DNA of 64,000 nt from Circinella minor (GCA_016758965.1 JAEPRB010000002.1:372001-436000), one strand, 5' to 3'; positions 50,804 through 64,000 are shown, counted from the first letter of the stretch. Notes: generated by a model not told the origin, from the letters alone. Translations and numbers: made by a program.

Positions 50804-52340
50804 AAAAAAGTCTTTCTAGGTTTATATATGTATTTTTTTATTATTTATTTATATGCGTGTTTTTGTACTCATTTTGTTGGATGTAGTCTTATATATATAT
50901 TATCCATTTTACTATATACAAAATCGCATTATTTATTATTGGAAAGTGGCTTGATGCCTTTCCATTATTTTTCTTTTATTACTATTATTATTATTTAATA
51001 CATTGTTATTTATTATTGTTATTATAATTATACGCACTTTATAATGTGCTCTTTATATATTACTGTTGGAAAAAAAGAATGGTCAGATATCTCATAATCA
51101 AACCGTGTCAGAATATATTCTATTTTATATCATTTTAAGATTTTCATAAATAAGGTTTATATATGTTTCTGTGCCATCTAGTTATGGACCTATTTGAGCA
51201 ACTGCATAGATTATCTGATACTTTATGAAAATTTGATTATAACTTTTTCATCACCTATATGACGGTTTAAATACTCCAATAACCTATTTAAACAGTATTT
51301 TTTCTTTTTTTTACCATAACAGCAATTATTTTTATACCCTAATACTCTCGGTAACTATTGTTTGCAGCATCAATTCTGATAGGTTTAAGTTTTTAGCTAA
51401 ATAAATCTCTTAATAACATTCAATTAGGCATTATCATATGGTCAATCCTTTAATCTAATAAATCTACACAAATGTAAGATTTTATTTAATTTCAAATAGT
51501 TGATTTTATTACTTTTATTTATGATTTATACAATATATATAGAAAAAATCGCATACTGGTATATGAATTTGGCAGTGTACCTGTAAAGGCGGTTCTTCGG
51601 GGTTTTCTCATTGGATAATATGTTTTCAGACCCAACTTTTTTTTATCATTATGCAAAAAGGCGATTCATTTCATGTTTTATGCTTATGTCCCCGTTCTCC
51701 TTTTTCATTTTTTTTTACTTATTTAATTATTTAAAGCTATTCAGTCTTTTTTTTTTTTTCTTTTTTTTTTTTTAGAAATGAAGAGCGTGCATTTATTTTT
51801 ATGGCGTTTATCTATTGCAACAAAACAAAATTTTATTTCTTTACTTCTCTTCCTTGACAATCCTTTTTACCCCTTCCTTATTTGTTTCTGACTCCATTTT
51901 CCCTTCTCTCTTTATTCTTACCTGGCTAATATTTTAATCAACTCACTTTTTATAGGAAATGTTCATTTATTATACTATAGTGACAATGTACCTTACTTTT
52001 AGTAAGTGATTTGTCTTGACATTGTTGGTTTCTACCTCCATTTTCTGGAAAAGTATCTATGAAAAGCCTGTGGTCGATCGTTATTAAATTACTGTACGTC
52101 GAAACAGTATACGACACCAAACTAGTGCACTGTATTGAGCCTGTGTGTGCATAAATGGGGGGGGGGCATGTGTGTGTGTGTGTGTATGAGAGAGAGAGAG
52201 AGAGAAAGTTGTATGAATCAAGCTAATTACTAATTACTTCTCTTTATACGAATATATATATATCTTAGAGGGGATTGTTGGGGGGGTTGGATCAAGCGTG
52301 GGACAAAAGGGACGTGATGTTATTGAAAGGCATACTTTAT
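50804..52340. other. Intergenic region with simple repeats
   Basis: The region holds the 3' flank of the permease, G8 near 52158-52165 and a TG/AG microsatellite at 52170-52206. No gene seen. Confidence 0.4.
52170..52206. repeat. Compound TG-AG microsatellite
   Basis: A (TG)n run passes into an (AG)n run through ATGA. Confidence 0.85.
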
Positions 52341-52344
52341 ATAA

Positions 52345-52815
52345 ATTACTATGCGCCTTTGGGCCAGAGTTAAGATGTAGGTCCATCAAGTTGATGCTTT
52401 ACCGCCTTTTCAGTAAAGTTCTTTAAGGTAAGTGGCGTTATTACAAGAATCTTTTTATTATTTTATGCCTTTGGGTCAGAGTTGGATTGTAGGCTTATCG
52501 GGAGGATATCCGGTATAATGTTCCGGCAACTCGACTGGGACAGACGATTACCCAGAGAACTTTTTTTTGACCTTGTGATTTACCGAGTGCTAATGATAAC
52601 CGTTTAGTGCGTTCTAGGTAGCGAGGAACAGGTGTTATCGAAATTGCTACTGTGCACACTGACGGTACGTAAGGAACACTCAGCGTTGTCCGAGTGCGAA
52701 AATGTGTGCTTCTACTAAGAATGCCAGTAATTTTTCTAGGGAAGTCGAGAGTCGCTTTGGTGACATCTCTTTGTGATCTCTCTTGAAAATGTAACTTTTC
52801 TAAAATTATGGCCAA
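52345..52815. other. GC-richer island with a short direct repeat, identity unknown
   Basis: The stretch is clearly less AT-rich than its surroundings. TATGCGCCTTTGGGCCAGAG (from 52350) recurs in altered form as TATGCCTTTGGGTCAGAG (from 52464), each followed by related sequence (AAGATGTAGGTCCATC and GGATTGTAGGCTTATC). On the minus strand 52495-52815 is open for 106 codons with ATG, but the translation shows no domain that I know. A fragment of a mobile element or an orphan gene are both possible. Confidence 0.3.
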
Positions 52816-55800
52816 GATATACTTTCTTTATAAACATTTTCATTAATTAAATATTTTAATTATCTTTTGAATATATGAATCAATACCTGTATCCGTAATA
52901 ATACTATTTCTACTGATACATAACAACACTTTTAACCCTTTAATTCAATCTAAACAATGGAGTACGGTATTTTTCACACCAAAAGAAGTATTATTGCTGC
53001 AACAAGACGACAATTGCAAAAATTGAACTTTATTTCTTTCTTCAAACACACGAGAAAAGGAACATGTTCGGTCAAGTTGGTAAAATATAGGCTAAATTTT
53101 AAAAAAAATAGGCATCGCAAACTTTGAAATCTAGACGGATCAAATGACTTTGGGTAGAAATAACAACTATTTTATAGAGCAGCATGTTCGAGATTTATAT
53201 TATTATGTAATAAAAGTTCAAAGAAGATCCCGGTATAGTACAACAAGTGCTAAGAGGGAAAGGGTGGAAAATGGAGAGAAAAGTGATTGCAGTTCTTTTC
53301 TGCTTGTTTACTGATTATTTTAATCAGTCCATCCAAACATACTTACTCTTTGGTTTCTCTATACTGTACATTCCTATTTGTATATATTATAAATTGTTCA
53401 AGTTGTCCTGTATCCATTTTTCAAGGCCATGTTTGAGCTATTCAAAATTATCTAGCGTCAAATACCAAATTCTCTTACCTCCAGTATTTTTAACTGTGGG
53501 AAATAAAGGTGGTTCATAGAAAATGTTAAGTTCGGTTCATGTTTATATTTAAAAAAAGTAGACGATGAAATGTATTTTGTGATTTGATAAAAACTGAAGA
53601 AGCTGTTTTGTTGATCAATGTTACCCGAAAATTCAAGCTTTCGTAGTACCATTTTTTTTATCTCTACTATCATCACTATCATGAATGTCCTTGTCGTTAT
53701 TATCGTTGCTAATATTTTTCTTGTTAACAATTTGATTTATTCATTTTTAATCCCGTTTTTTAACATCAAACGTATTCCAAAAAAGGTACCATATGGGTGA
53801 ATAGAGCTTAAGAATGTTTTGAAATTGATGTGCTGGCATGTTGTTTGTAGAGCTTTCATAAAAACATGGGATTAACAAAAATATAACTAAAGAACAACAA
53901 TGAAGAATGTGTTGAATACAATTGTTGAAATTGAGTGCGCTATCTTTTTTAGGAACAAATGTATAACTTTATTATTAATGTTGTTGCTGTTGCCGCTAAT
54001 AATACGTAACAATAAAAAAAGTTTTCGTCTGTGCGATTTTTTTTTTTTTTGCACTTGAGCGTATATATAACCATGAAAATTATGTTGGGACTGAAGAATT
54101 TGAGCAAGAATGACTTTTTATTGATTAGGAAACAGTAATAATAGATGGCATATTAATAGAAGATAATGTTTAGTACTTAACACGATATATATTAGTATAA
54201 GACAAATTGAAAGAAAAAAACCATTCACGTTTTCATTCCTTCTCTAGACATCGACTCTCATAAGAACCTTAAATCTTTTGATAAATTTCTTGGTGTATGT
54301 CAGCAGCACTTTCATTTATCTTCTTCCCCCAAGGTAAATAATAGTGTAAGAACAGAACAAATCAAAAGTCTAGCCCATTAGAAGGCCGATTAGGTCGATT
54401 TGTCCTTTTAATGATCTTCCGATAAAGCTATTTTTGAAACAACAATATATATTGCCTAAAAAGTAAATTTTATAGGTACGCTCCATGATTAACCTACGAA
54501 TAATTGAAATAACCCGGTAACCGATCCCCGTTCTGCATTAATTCCATTCAAGAGGACAGCAAATCACTAACTTAAAAAATCCCCTTTTATTAAAATTATG
54601 GTAATACAAATGTCCCAGACCATTAATTGCAACTCGCGAATCTTTGCCGAAATAGCGAGGTTATGTATAGGATGGGCTGTGTTGAATCAATCTAATTGTA
54701 TAAATAAAATACTAAAATCATTTATTTTCATTTCTATTTGTCTTATGTTTTCTTGTATACATGTATATGTTAAAAGCAAGTCGTGCTTGTGTTGGGATTG
54801 TTCACGTCGATCGCTTAAGATTTCGAAAATGAGCAATTGAATTATAATTCTGTCCGACTATTGCCATTCACCTGATAATGTGTATACCAGATTCCGACCC
54901 TGTTGTTGTTAAGAGCAAGTTATATGTATTCCGTTTGCACGTGAAATAACTTTTTTTTCCGAAGTATATATGCTCTCAATTAGTCAACACTGAGGTCATT
55001 TATGTTCCCTCGACAGTCGTGATGCTGCATGGCCGAAATTCCAGAAGCTTAAATCGTGTTAAATAATGAAAGAAAAGCTTGGAAAGAGCTCATTGCTCCT
55101 GCTACTAGTTGCTTATCCATTATAATGTTGGTCGAACTGCAAAGACTATGCTGGGCGAGAGTTTAAAAGTGGAAATATTACTAAAATCAAAGAGTTGCAT
55201 TGGTTATAAAATCATATTTTTCTCGCAGATAATAGAGAACAAGGTTTTTTCGTGCAAAGGGTTTATCAATGTTTATTATACTATTGTCACTCTTTCATGC
55301 AATAATAATAATAACCGCATATATCCGAAACTCGGCACCGGTGCATTCAGAATATACAACTTTTTGGATAAAGTAGCAAATGTTCGTTTATAGACAAAAT
55401 GTTGTTGTACAAAATGAGAAAAAAAACCAATTCGGGGGAGAGGCAGTGAGAGAGTAATGTGATGATTGGGGGAGGAAAAACGACGCATTTATTATTAGGG
55501 TGATACATCATTAGTAGTGTTATATCCAAGAGATTACAGAATATAAAATAGGGTTAAATTATCCAATCGGTTGGGGAGGAGTCAAAAAATGGACATCCCC
55601 GTCGCCACTACCACATCACCATATCAACATCGTAACAATACTTTACCCCTGAATGATCGCTAATAACTGGAAGTAAATATAATAATGGTAATAATAGCAA
55701 TAAATATGCTGTTATGATGAAGAAGCCCCTTTTGATGTTTTGAGCAATTTATTGGCGCCAATTTATTAGACCCTTTCTTTTCCTTTAAAAATCCATATAC

Positions 55801-56200
55801 GGCAAACAAATTTCGTTATCTCGGGGTACAGAATGATTTAGCATGTGGTTCGCGGAATTGCAGGAGTACAAGGAGGTGTAAAAATCAGCTGGGTGCTATA
55901 TAGTTGAGTGAGATTTGTAAAATTTAACTGTATAATAATGTATATGATTATGAATCTATTTGATGTTGTCTCAAAGATATTTCGCATAGATTAAAAATTA
56001 TAAATCTGGGCTATAGAAACGACCAGTAATAAAAAAAAAAGGAATTGAACCTGGAATAAAAAAAACTTGTAAAATATAGAAAGATAAACAACAAGGACAA
56101 TCGTAGTTAGTAGCATCAAAAACCTTGTTTTATTATCGTATATTATTATAGTAATATCATTGATAATATAAGCGTGGTCGTCATCATCATCATCAGGATG
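52816..56200. other. Intergenic region, no gene recognised
   Basis: Only short open frames of random-looking composition. I found no spliced gene or RNA gene. Confidence 0.35.
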
Positions 56201-56252
56201 ATTTCAATGGTTGATTGATATGGAAAATATGACATAACAATAAAGGTAATTT

Positions 56253-56561
56253 CTTATCTCTCCCAACTATATTTGCGGAGATTTCGATCACAATTGCTAT
56301 AATCTCTCATAATCCACATAACGGGCAAATTCTGGTTGGATAAACCCATTTTGGTTTCTCTCTCTGATAAGATAACAGAAACGTTCCCTTCCGTTAGTCT
56401 CAACACACAGTCAAATGCATGAGATGATGAATGATTAACCTTGGTTTAATCAATTTTTTCATCTTATCGTTGATGAACTACTCCACATAAAAAAAACTTC
56501 CTTCCATCATCATCACACTTCCTTCCTTTTTTGACTTTATCTCTACCCTTTTTCCCTTATC
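56253..56561. promoter_or_regulatory. Cluster of GATA-type motifs upstream of glutamine synthetase
   Basis: GATAAG-type hexamers occur at 56253-56258 (as CTTATC), 56366-56371 (GATAAG, with a second overlapping GATAA), 56463-56468 (CTTATC) and 56556-56561 (CTTATC), all within 0.8 kb of the ATG. Fungal GATA factors of the AreA/Gln3 type control nitrogen genes through such sites. Chance occurrence in AT-rich DNA cannot be excluded. Confidence 0.45.
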
Positions 56562-56814
56562 TTACAGAAAGCTTAACATATAAAAAATAAAAATATGAGA
56601 TGAGATCTTTCCTTTTTTTTTTTTTGTTTACTGCTATGTTTTTATAACTTTAATAATTTACAATGGAGCACATAGATAATAAATGAAAACAAAAAAGGTG
56701 TAGAAATTAAAGGAGTTCAAGATATCTAACATACTCTATTGGACGTTTCGATATATTTACCAAAAAAGAAATGAAAGTTTTATTTTTCAACATATATATT
56801 TTTTTTTACACGGT

Positions 56815-56834
56815 CCCGAACGGGAATGCCCGAA
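56815..56834. promoter_or_regulatory. CCCGAAC direct and inverted motif before glutamine synthetase
   Basis: CCCGAACGGGAATGCCCGAAC is the only GC-rich block in this leader, about 200 bases before the ATG. It holds CCCGAAC twice, 13 bases apart, with CGGG between. It may bind a zinc-cluster-type regulator; this is inference. Confidence 0.25.
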
Positions 56835-57034
56835 CAAATTTGTAAACCAATATGATTTTGATGATCATATCCTGATATCCAAAAACTCTCATTAAGATTC
56901 CGCTTGTGTATATGTTTTTTTTTGGCTGACAGCTAAAAACAAATATAAATCCCCACTTTTGTTTTCGTGTTTTAGTTTTTTCCCCTCTTCTTTACTTTCT
57001 TCTATCTCCACAGAAAACCTTCTTATTCTATAAC

Positions 57035-58296
57035 ATGTCCGTCGTCTCTAACGCCAAACTTCTTGAAAAGTATCTTAGCTTGGATCAACGTGGTGCCGTT
57101 CAAGTTGAATATGTCTGGATCGACGGTTTCAACAATCTTCGTACCAAGACCAAGACTGTCAACAAGGTCCCTCAATCTGCTGCTGAATTGTCTGAATGGA
57201 ATTATGATGGTTCTTCTACTGGTCAAGCTGAAGGCCACGATTCTGATGTCTTGATTCAACCCGTTGCTTTGTTCAATGATCCTTTCCGTGGTGGTGATAA
57301 CAAATTTGTTCTTTGTGAAACTTTTAACCCTGGTATGTCAATTTTTTGAGATTTCTATTTTTAAAACGAATTATCTCAATTTATCAAAAATGCTGATTTT
57401 TGTTTGTTATTTATAAATAATTAGATGGCACTCCTCACAAGACCAACTACCGTCATGCTGCTAAGAAGATTATGGATACTTATGCTGATAGCAAGCCCTG
57501 GTTCGGTCTTGAACAAGAATATATGTTGATCGATCCTGAAACCGAAAAGCCTTATGGCTGGCCCAAGCACGGCTTCCCTGAAGCTCAGGTACGAATATAA
57601 TTTTGGATTATTAATTTATTGCTACAACAAAAGGAAAATGGGAAGGAATTACATGTGTATTGACATTGGGAATTTTGTATCATATAGGGCAAATATTACT
57701 GTGGTGTTGGTGCCGGTAAGGTCTTTGGCCGTGACATTATTGAAGCTCATTACCGCGCTTGTTTGTATGCTGGTGTCAACATCTCTGGTGTCAACACTGA
57801 AGTTGCTCCAGGTCAATTCGAATACCAAGTTGGTCCCTGTGTAGGTATCGACGGTGGTGATCACTTGTGGGCTGCCCGTTATTTGATGGAGCGTGTTGCT
57901 GAAGACTTTGGTATTGCTGTCACTATTCACCCTAAGCCTGTCAAGGGTGACTGGAACGGTGCTGGTTGCCATACCAACTTCTCTACCGAAGAAATGCGTC
58001 AAGAAGGTGGTATTGTTGCCATTGAAAAAGCTATCAAGAACATGGCCAAGCGTCATATGGAACACATTGCTGTCTATGGTGAAGATAACGATCAACGTTT
58101 GACCGGCAAGCACGAAACTGGCCGTATTGATACCTTCAACTATGGTGTTGCCAACCGTGGTGCTTCCATCCGTATTCCTCGTCATGTTGGTAAGGAAGGC
58201 AAGGGTTATCTTGAAGATCGTCGTCCTGCCTCCAACATTGACCCATACCGTGTCTGTGGAATCATTGTTGAATCCACTTTCTTCCCTGAAAACTAA
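57035..58296 (+). CDS. Glutamine synthetase (type II, eukaryotic)
   Basis: Three exons, 57035-57332, 57425-57588 and 57688-58296, give 356 residues, the normal length. The beta-grasp N-domain contains [20 protein letters not shown] and [15 protein letters not shown]. The catalytic part contains [13 protein letters not shown] (metal-binding Glu), [85 protein letters not shown] and [14 protein letters not shown]. It makes glutamine from glutamate, ammonia and ATP in the cytosol. Codons are strongly biased, which fits high expression. Regulation by nitrogen supply is suggested by the GATA motifs upstream. Confidence 0.97.
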
Positions 58297-61200
58297 ATTA
58301 AAACACGATAACCATCTACTACTCTTTCTCCACATATTTTTTTACATATAACTTTTTTGTACAGACAAACGACCTCTTAACATTTTAAAACCATATTCAC
58401 CCGCATACTTTTATACACACTCACACAATCACCCTTATTGTCGTTTTCATCCAATTTCCATTTTTCTTTTCCGCTTATTGTATAGTTTATAGTTCTTTTT
58501 TTTATATTTTGCTTCTTTTACTTAGAGAAAAAACACGCATACCAAATCCAAGCATGTGAATGAAATATATAACATCATTTTTCTTATCTCAATTATTTTT
58601 GCTGTTATCTACAAACATCGTCTTCTTTCCATTTATGTATTCTCAGCCACCGCCAAAACTTTTTTATTTATTTGAGTGTTCCTCGGAATGATTTTTATAC
58701 TATTAAGATCATGAACCCCATATGGTAAATTGGTGAGATCTCAGAAAGAAAACTATTTTCGGTGATATAAACCCGTGTAATGCTGTGTATGTGCTGATGA
58801 CTAACATGTAAACTTTGATCCAACGAGAAAGGGAGGGATTTAAAAAATTACACATCACATTATAAAATATTATGATTGAGATTTAATTATCAAACCATAA
58901 TAAACTGTGCTAATTAATGATGCTGTCAAAGCAGTGCTTAGGTAGTAGGATCTAGGAAGATGGGTATCGTTATTGGAGAACCAGTAGAGGAATAGTAGCT
59001 GGAGTCGACCACGATAGTCATTAAAATGTAAATAAAACCACCCATGTTTCTACTGATGTCCCGTATATGTATCGAGACAAGGATTTCACAAACTCAATAC
59101 AGTTGTAATAATAGTTTTCTTGAGGTTTAAGAAGTAATATACTAATGCTAAACGTGGTAAGATGTTTTGTTGTGCGTGGTTTGAAAATATTTATGTGTTA
59201 TTCATGTGGAAAATGATGGTAATAATAGCCGGCTGTTTGTGTACAGTAATTGAAGAACGATCAAATATGTTAATTATAGTAACTCGATATGGTGATCATT
59301 TTGTATATGACATTAGCCATAGTAAAAAAAACATCGTATACTCACTAATTCAATATATAGCATGTGTTTCTGATTATTTGTCTTTTTTTTAGGGTAATAC
59401 TGTGTTGCAAGGGTAAGTTCCAAAGTTATTTTCTTTTCAAGGGTTAGAGTCTTTTCTGAGTTCAAGATTCAATGTTGTACCTCAAGGCTCAAGGTTTTGC
59501 CAGCTTTACAATTTTCTTCAACTGTCTGTCAATTAAAATTTTGAGAGAATGAAAATAAATAGATGTTGCACTTTTTGATGTAGAAAAACGGTTACAGGAA
59601 GTTTTGCCAATGAGTATATAGCTTAGAAATAAATCATTTTAAACACTATTTAAATTGAAGCATCGTTAGTGCAAATGAAGAAACTGATCGCTAGCGAGTA
59701 TATTAATATGAAGTCAACCTATGTCATCCATCAGTAACTAAAGAGAAAAGCAAATTTTTATTTATCGGTATACTTTACTTCACTATTATCTACATCATAA
59801 GTATTACTGCCGGGCTTGTCTATTTATTATTACATTTTAATATTATTGCTTCATGATATGTACGATATATAAGCATATTATAACAGTATATAAGTGTTAT
59901 ATAAAACGACTTTCAAACTTCATAGTCTGAAGCTTTGCCTATGTTATGGTCATTATTACATCCCTAGGAGGAACAGTAGTCGTATGAAAAGGTCAATAAA
60001 ATGATATATTCAAGCATGTCCAAAGTAAATTTCAAGGAAAGACAAAAAGAGTAAACACCAGTCGATCTTCTGATATATGTGTGAACAAGGATAGAAACAT
60101 AAATAAAAATGAAAACCCGTCCTTGTGGCCTTTTATAAAGTAGTGCTTATGTTTATTGATAAAATTTAGTCATTTTTTTATTTGTTTTGTTTCACGTATA
60201 ATCAGGTAAATGTAAATTATCGAGTGTCATGTTGGTCGCTAGTTTTAATGTTCCTTGAAACCTGGTTTCAGCCAAAAAACGCTTAGTAGTAACTGCAAGA
60301 GGAAGTCTTGCTTGCGGGATGAATCAAATCATTGCCATGTACGATACTAAGAATGTGACCATATACCAGTACTGCCATATACATATATATGATCTTACGG
60401 TGGATCCAATAGGAAGATTGCAAGAATAATTTCCGAATAAATAGAATAAATAAATTCTATCGGTGCTTTGATTTTAATTATTTATCTAGATTTATGACAA
60501 CTCTATCCTCAAATTAGAAAATCTATTAATAAGTTGTTCAATCGTGCAAAATAACCCTCCGTGATGTAGTTGAACTTCAACTGTCAATCCAAGAAGACCG
60601 TGGGATCTACCAATAAATAGCAATCCCTACTTGTTCGAAAGGAGTATGGTGATTAAGTTCCCGGGACCTATAATTGATCTATATTTACATACACAGATTT
60701 AATCGCCCGAAGATCAAATTACAATAGTTTCATTACTTGTGAGTTTCTGTGTGTGTGTGTGTGTAACATGTTATATTAATGGTTGGTCTGAATGGTTCTC
60801 TAAAGTGATTACTATCTTTTTTATACTCCAGGAATAACAAATCAAATATTCGAGTTAAGGATAATCCTTATAAATTATAATGGTGCTTTCGATATTATGA
60901 ATACCGGATTCGCTCCATGTATAAGAAAAAATATTTCAACGGGGAAATCAAACCGCTGTTCGCTTGTAAAGTTCGCTGTATATTATGGTTAAAATGACCA
61001 ATGAATTAAATGTCAAGACAGAACCCATAATAATTACTCATTGGAGTCACTAGAAAAGAGTGCCCATGATGCATATCATTCAGAAGTTACAACCATTTTT
61101 TTTCTTTCAAAAGAATCAATCTATAATTAATTGGTTCAAATATCCAGGTTTTCAGTTTTAAATTATACTTCCAGCGGTGGATTCTGATTATGCATTGTAA

Positions 61201-63800
61201 ATATAATGGATATATTTGGACTTCCTTAATATAATACTAAAACAGTATAAAAGATAGAAAGAATTAACAAGTTATTTAAACACATTCCATGGATTCTGTA
61301 TCGATATATTCTAATAGTTAATAGATAGTATACCTTTATCCGTTTGGATCGCAGCGCAGCGATCATCAAGTTCATTAGCAAACTACTACTTCGTAATATA
61401 TAGACTAATTCGAGCGTCTGCAATTCTTTTTTTTTCCTTTGTGAATACCATTTTCCCGAAGATCGAATATTTACTGTTGATTGCGACTGGAAAAGAAAGA
61501 TAAAACAAAAGCCAAATGAAAACGCTAATTCGTTTCAATAAAGATCAAATTAGATGATAGTAGAAGTTATAATTTTTTTCGGAATCTTAAACTCGCTGAT
61601 TGCTTATGCATGCCAACTTTCATTATCATAAAGCCTGCATAAATTATTTCTATTTTGAAATGTTTTATCCAAACAGTTCAACCATACCAACTAGTTTTTG
61701 TTGCTAAGGGTTCCGATATATTTCATAAAAAAATAATTACCATAGTCGGCTTCGCTTAAAATTCACTCCGTGGAAGTTGATTCTCATAGTGATCAGTTCT
61801 TCTCAAGCTTTTTTTTTTCGACATCAGTAACATACTTATAAAGTCCCAAGGTTAACTTATATTCGTTAATGCCAACTCTCAGATCAGATCAATTCATCTG
61901 AAGAATAATAATATCTTAAGACTTCCTTCAATAGTAGCAGTAAAACAGGAAAGATGTAAAGTTTTCATTTCTTTTCCAGCGCACAATAGTCTATGATTCT
62001 GATAAACAAGTTTATTTTATTATCCTTGTAGATTGTACTATACTGATACGTAATAACTTTAGTTGCTTTTAAAAATGGCTGGAAAGCTTTTTCTTGTCGT
62101 TTGAGGAATTGGTTTTGATATGAACAAGTAATGTCGTCTGACATGCTTTCGAAATAGCTTTTTTATTCTTCCTCGATGGAACTTTACGTTTCCCAATATA
62201 TATATATATATTACTTTGGATTAATTTACTACTTTTAGTGGGAAATATCTATGTTTAACATCAAGGAAACATCGTAAGATAATTTTTACCTTGTATAAGT
62301 ATATCTAATTTTGATTGGGAATAATTAAAACGTTTTTTGCATTTTGCGCCAAAAGTAGCTAAAAACTTTACCTATATGTCATAATGATGTTAATATTTAT
62401 CGGAGAAAGGAATAAAAAATTTGGAAATAAACTTGAGTGGCGCAAAATTCAAGTTTTTGTTTTTGAAGTGTTTTTCACTACAGTCAATAATGTAATACTG
62501 TTTATACATTCATTAATTTAACACAGAGGTTATAATAAAGATGGTGGCATCGAATAATATCTGAAATATGCCTGCAAACACATATTACTCTGTCATTTTC
62601 CTTTAGATTGAAGCAATGAATGTAAATACTAATTGTTTTAATTCAGCTCAACATCGTATACAAAACAAAGTGTTTCAATTTAATATATATTTCTGCAATA
62701 GTTCTACTTGGGCTAACCATCTGTTGCAATATTTGCATGTTAATTGATAAAAGATCAAAATATCGAAACCCTTACTATAAAAGCGGAATAAAAAGATATC
62801 ATACTCACCGAACAAATGGGCAACCATTCCTATAAATCAATGCTCTAGTGCTTTAATTACATGTTGATATTTATCTGTTAGGTATAAAATCTTTGATTAG
62901 ATTCTTTATCATATTTATCGATGTGTTCTTAAATAAATAATTGGATGGGACTATTATATCACATATTATCAGTTGTGAAGAGTGCGAATGGTGGTGTCAT
63001 TCGAACAAGTCAAATATTTTGTTTATAGCTACCCTAACCAACACCCCTCGTTTCTCTTCTAAGTGATAAATTGATCATCTTTGTGAACTTCATATAAGCT
63101 TTTTATTTTTTATTTTGTGGATCGCAAGAAAATGTGAAAATGCAGCTGGTAAATTCTTTATAAGATCGCTGATTGTGTAGTTATTGTAATTCTCATCCCA
63201 TTGATATATTTTTACACATATCATTGTTGTTAGTACAGTATCATAAAAGTATTGAATCTGTAACAAACTTCAGTATAAGCTAAGGAATCGAAATAGAAGT
63301 TTGATATTTACAATTTTTGCGAATAAAATAGATATGTATATAAATATGTCATACATATTTTCAAGTGTTCAGAAGGAAGGATAATTAGATACTTTTGTTA
63401 AGGCTTTATTTACCGACAATAAAACTAATTTTTATTAATTGTGGGGTTAAGTGAATGAATTGATGTTTAAGATATGCAAAGCCCAGAATGCTTTTTGGTT
63501 TCTGAGTGACACAAGCACAGCCTGAAAAAAAAAGGTGGCAAAGTTTCGGGAAGCAAATGCGGGCTATGATGATATTGATCTAAAGACTAGCTTAGTTTTT
63601 TTTTTCTTTTTGAAATGCAAACTGTTATTATCGGCCCCTCTTTTCTTTTTCTTTCTTAAACCCCTTAATTTTTTTTATGTGTACTTTGTAATCCTCCCCT
63701 TATTTTTGATCAATTTCTTTTTCCCCCCCTCTCCCTTTTTCTCTTTCCCTCTATCTTTTTTTTATTCATTATTATATTTATTAAAACCAAAAAAAGAACT
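58297..63800. other. 5.5-kb intergenic region, no gene recognised
   Basis: AT-rich with a GT microsatellite at 60742-60762. An inverted pair TTTTGCGCCA (62342-62351) and TGGCGCAAAA (62438-62447) lies near the right side. A frame of about 57 codons ending at 60429 (contains KKRLVVTARGSLACGMNQI) looks somewhat protein-like but lacks a start and any known family. Nothing else is supported. Confidence 0.35.
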
Positions 63801-64000
63801 ATGTTACGAAGAATTCATCGAGCTATTGCAGGATTAGCTTTATTGGTGTGTGTGGGTTTTATTATTTTAGTCACAATAATACCTCGTTTACAACATCAAG
63901 ATATTTCTTTACCATCATTGTCACCATCAAAAATAATTAATAGTAATAACCAACTGTCAACAAACGATGATTCCTCCTTTTTCACGCCACCTTCGACAAC
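63801..64000 (+). CDS. Probable type II membrane protein, N-terminus only (3' partial)
   Basis: The ATG at 63801 follows a T/C-rich leader and an A-rich stretch, as in the neighbours. The frame is open to the window end (66 codons). The start MLRRIHRAIAG is basic, followed by a hydrophobic segment (LALLVCVGFIILVTII) and then a Ser/Pro/Asn-rich stem. This layout of short basic tail, signal anchor and flexible stem is typical of Golgi glycosyltransferases and other type II proteins. The catalytic part lies outside the window, so no family is named. Confidence 0.55.
   Translation, partial: MLRRIHRAIAGLALLVCVGFIILVTIIPRLQHQDISLPSLSPSKIINSNNQLSTNDDSSFFTPPST

Noticed and set aside
57649..58335. 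228-codon minus-strand frame
   Set aside because: It is the shadow of the glutamine synthetase last exon, whose codon bias keeps the opposite strand open.
62342..62447. MITE with TTTTGCGCCA ends
   Set aside because: Only 10 bases pair, there is no flanking duplication, and one copy is seen, so chance is likely.
63535..63837. 100-codon frame before the last gene
   Set aside because: After about 20 residues it runs into poly-T and T/C-rich leader sequence, and it overlaps the better supported ATG at 63801 in another frame.
1..64000. CRISPR arrays, bacterial operons or ribosome-binding sites
   Set aside because: The window is spliced eukaryotic DNA; no regularly spaced direct repeats with unique spacers were seen.

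Overview
The window is eukaryotic nuclear DNA from a fungus. It is very AT-rich (I estimate about 70 %), genes carry several short GT-AG introns, the standard genetic code is used, and homopolymer runs and AT microsatellites are abundant. The gene set (muskelin, a bacterial-type lactate permease, Pmc1-type calcium ATPase, non-muscle-type myosin regulatory light chain) and the sequence style suggest an early-diverging fungus, most likely Mucoromycota. That placement is inference. The gene models below were spliced by hand; except for the first gene, which runs off the left edge, and the last one, which runs off the right edge, each intron joins GT to AG and each model stays in phase to a stop codon.

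Layout. 1-13.5 kb is gene-dense: the 3' end of an unidentified acidic/basic-tailed protein (+), EMC4 (-, five small exons), two tandem omega/Ure2-like glutathione S-transferases (+), muskelin (+, 13 exons), a cytochrome b561-domain membrane protein (+), and a glycerophosphodiester phosphodiesterase (-). 13.5-22.7 kb is a repeat region. Its centre is a 959-bp inverted repeat (15506-16464 and 17403-18361) with no difference that I found between the arms, a tRNA-like Pol III A/B-box segment in each arm, and a diverged third copy beside it (about 18430-19375). A decayed coding remnant lies at 20415-21190. 22.8-29.1 kb holds eEF1B (translation elongation) and a large P-type calcium pump, both on the minus strand. 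32.1-33.0 kb holds a myosin regulatory light chain. 37.9-40.5 kb holds NOT4/CNOT4, the RING-RRM-zinc finger subunit of CCR4-NOT. 40.5-48.1 kb is gene-poor and carries a MITE-like 133-bp element, the broken C-terminal part of a DDE transposase, and another unidentified coding relic. 48.1-50.8 kb is an L-lactate permease (LctP family) with nine exons including one of 11 bases. 57.0-58.3 kb is glutamine synthetase, preceded by several GATA-factor-type motifs. The last 200 bases begin a probable type II membrane protein cut by the window edge.

The genes are mostly unrelated housekeeping genes and do not form a pathway cluster. The only tandem family is the GST pair. The most unusual structures are the perfect palindrome with its tRNA-like segments and the bacterial-family lactate permease.
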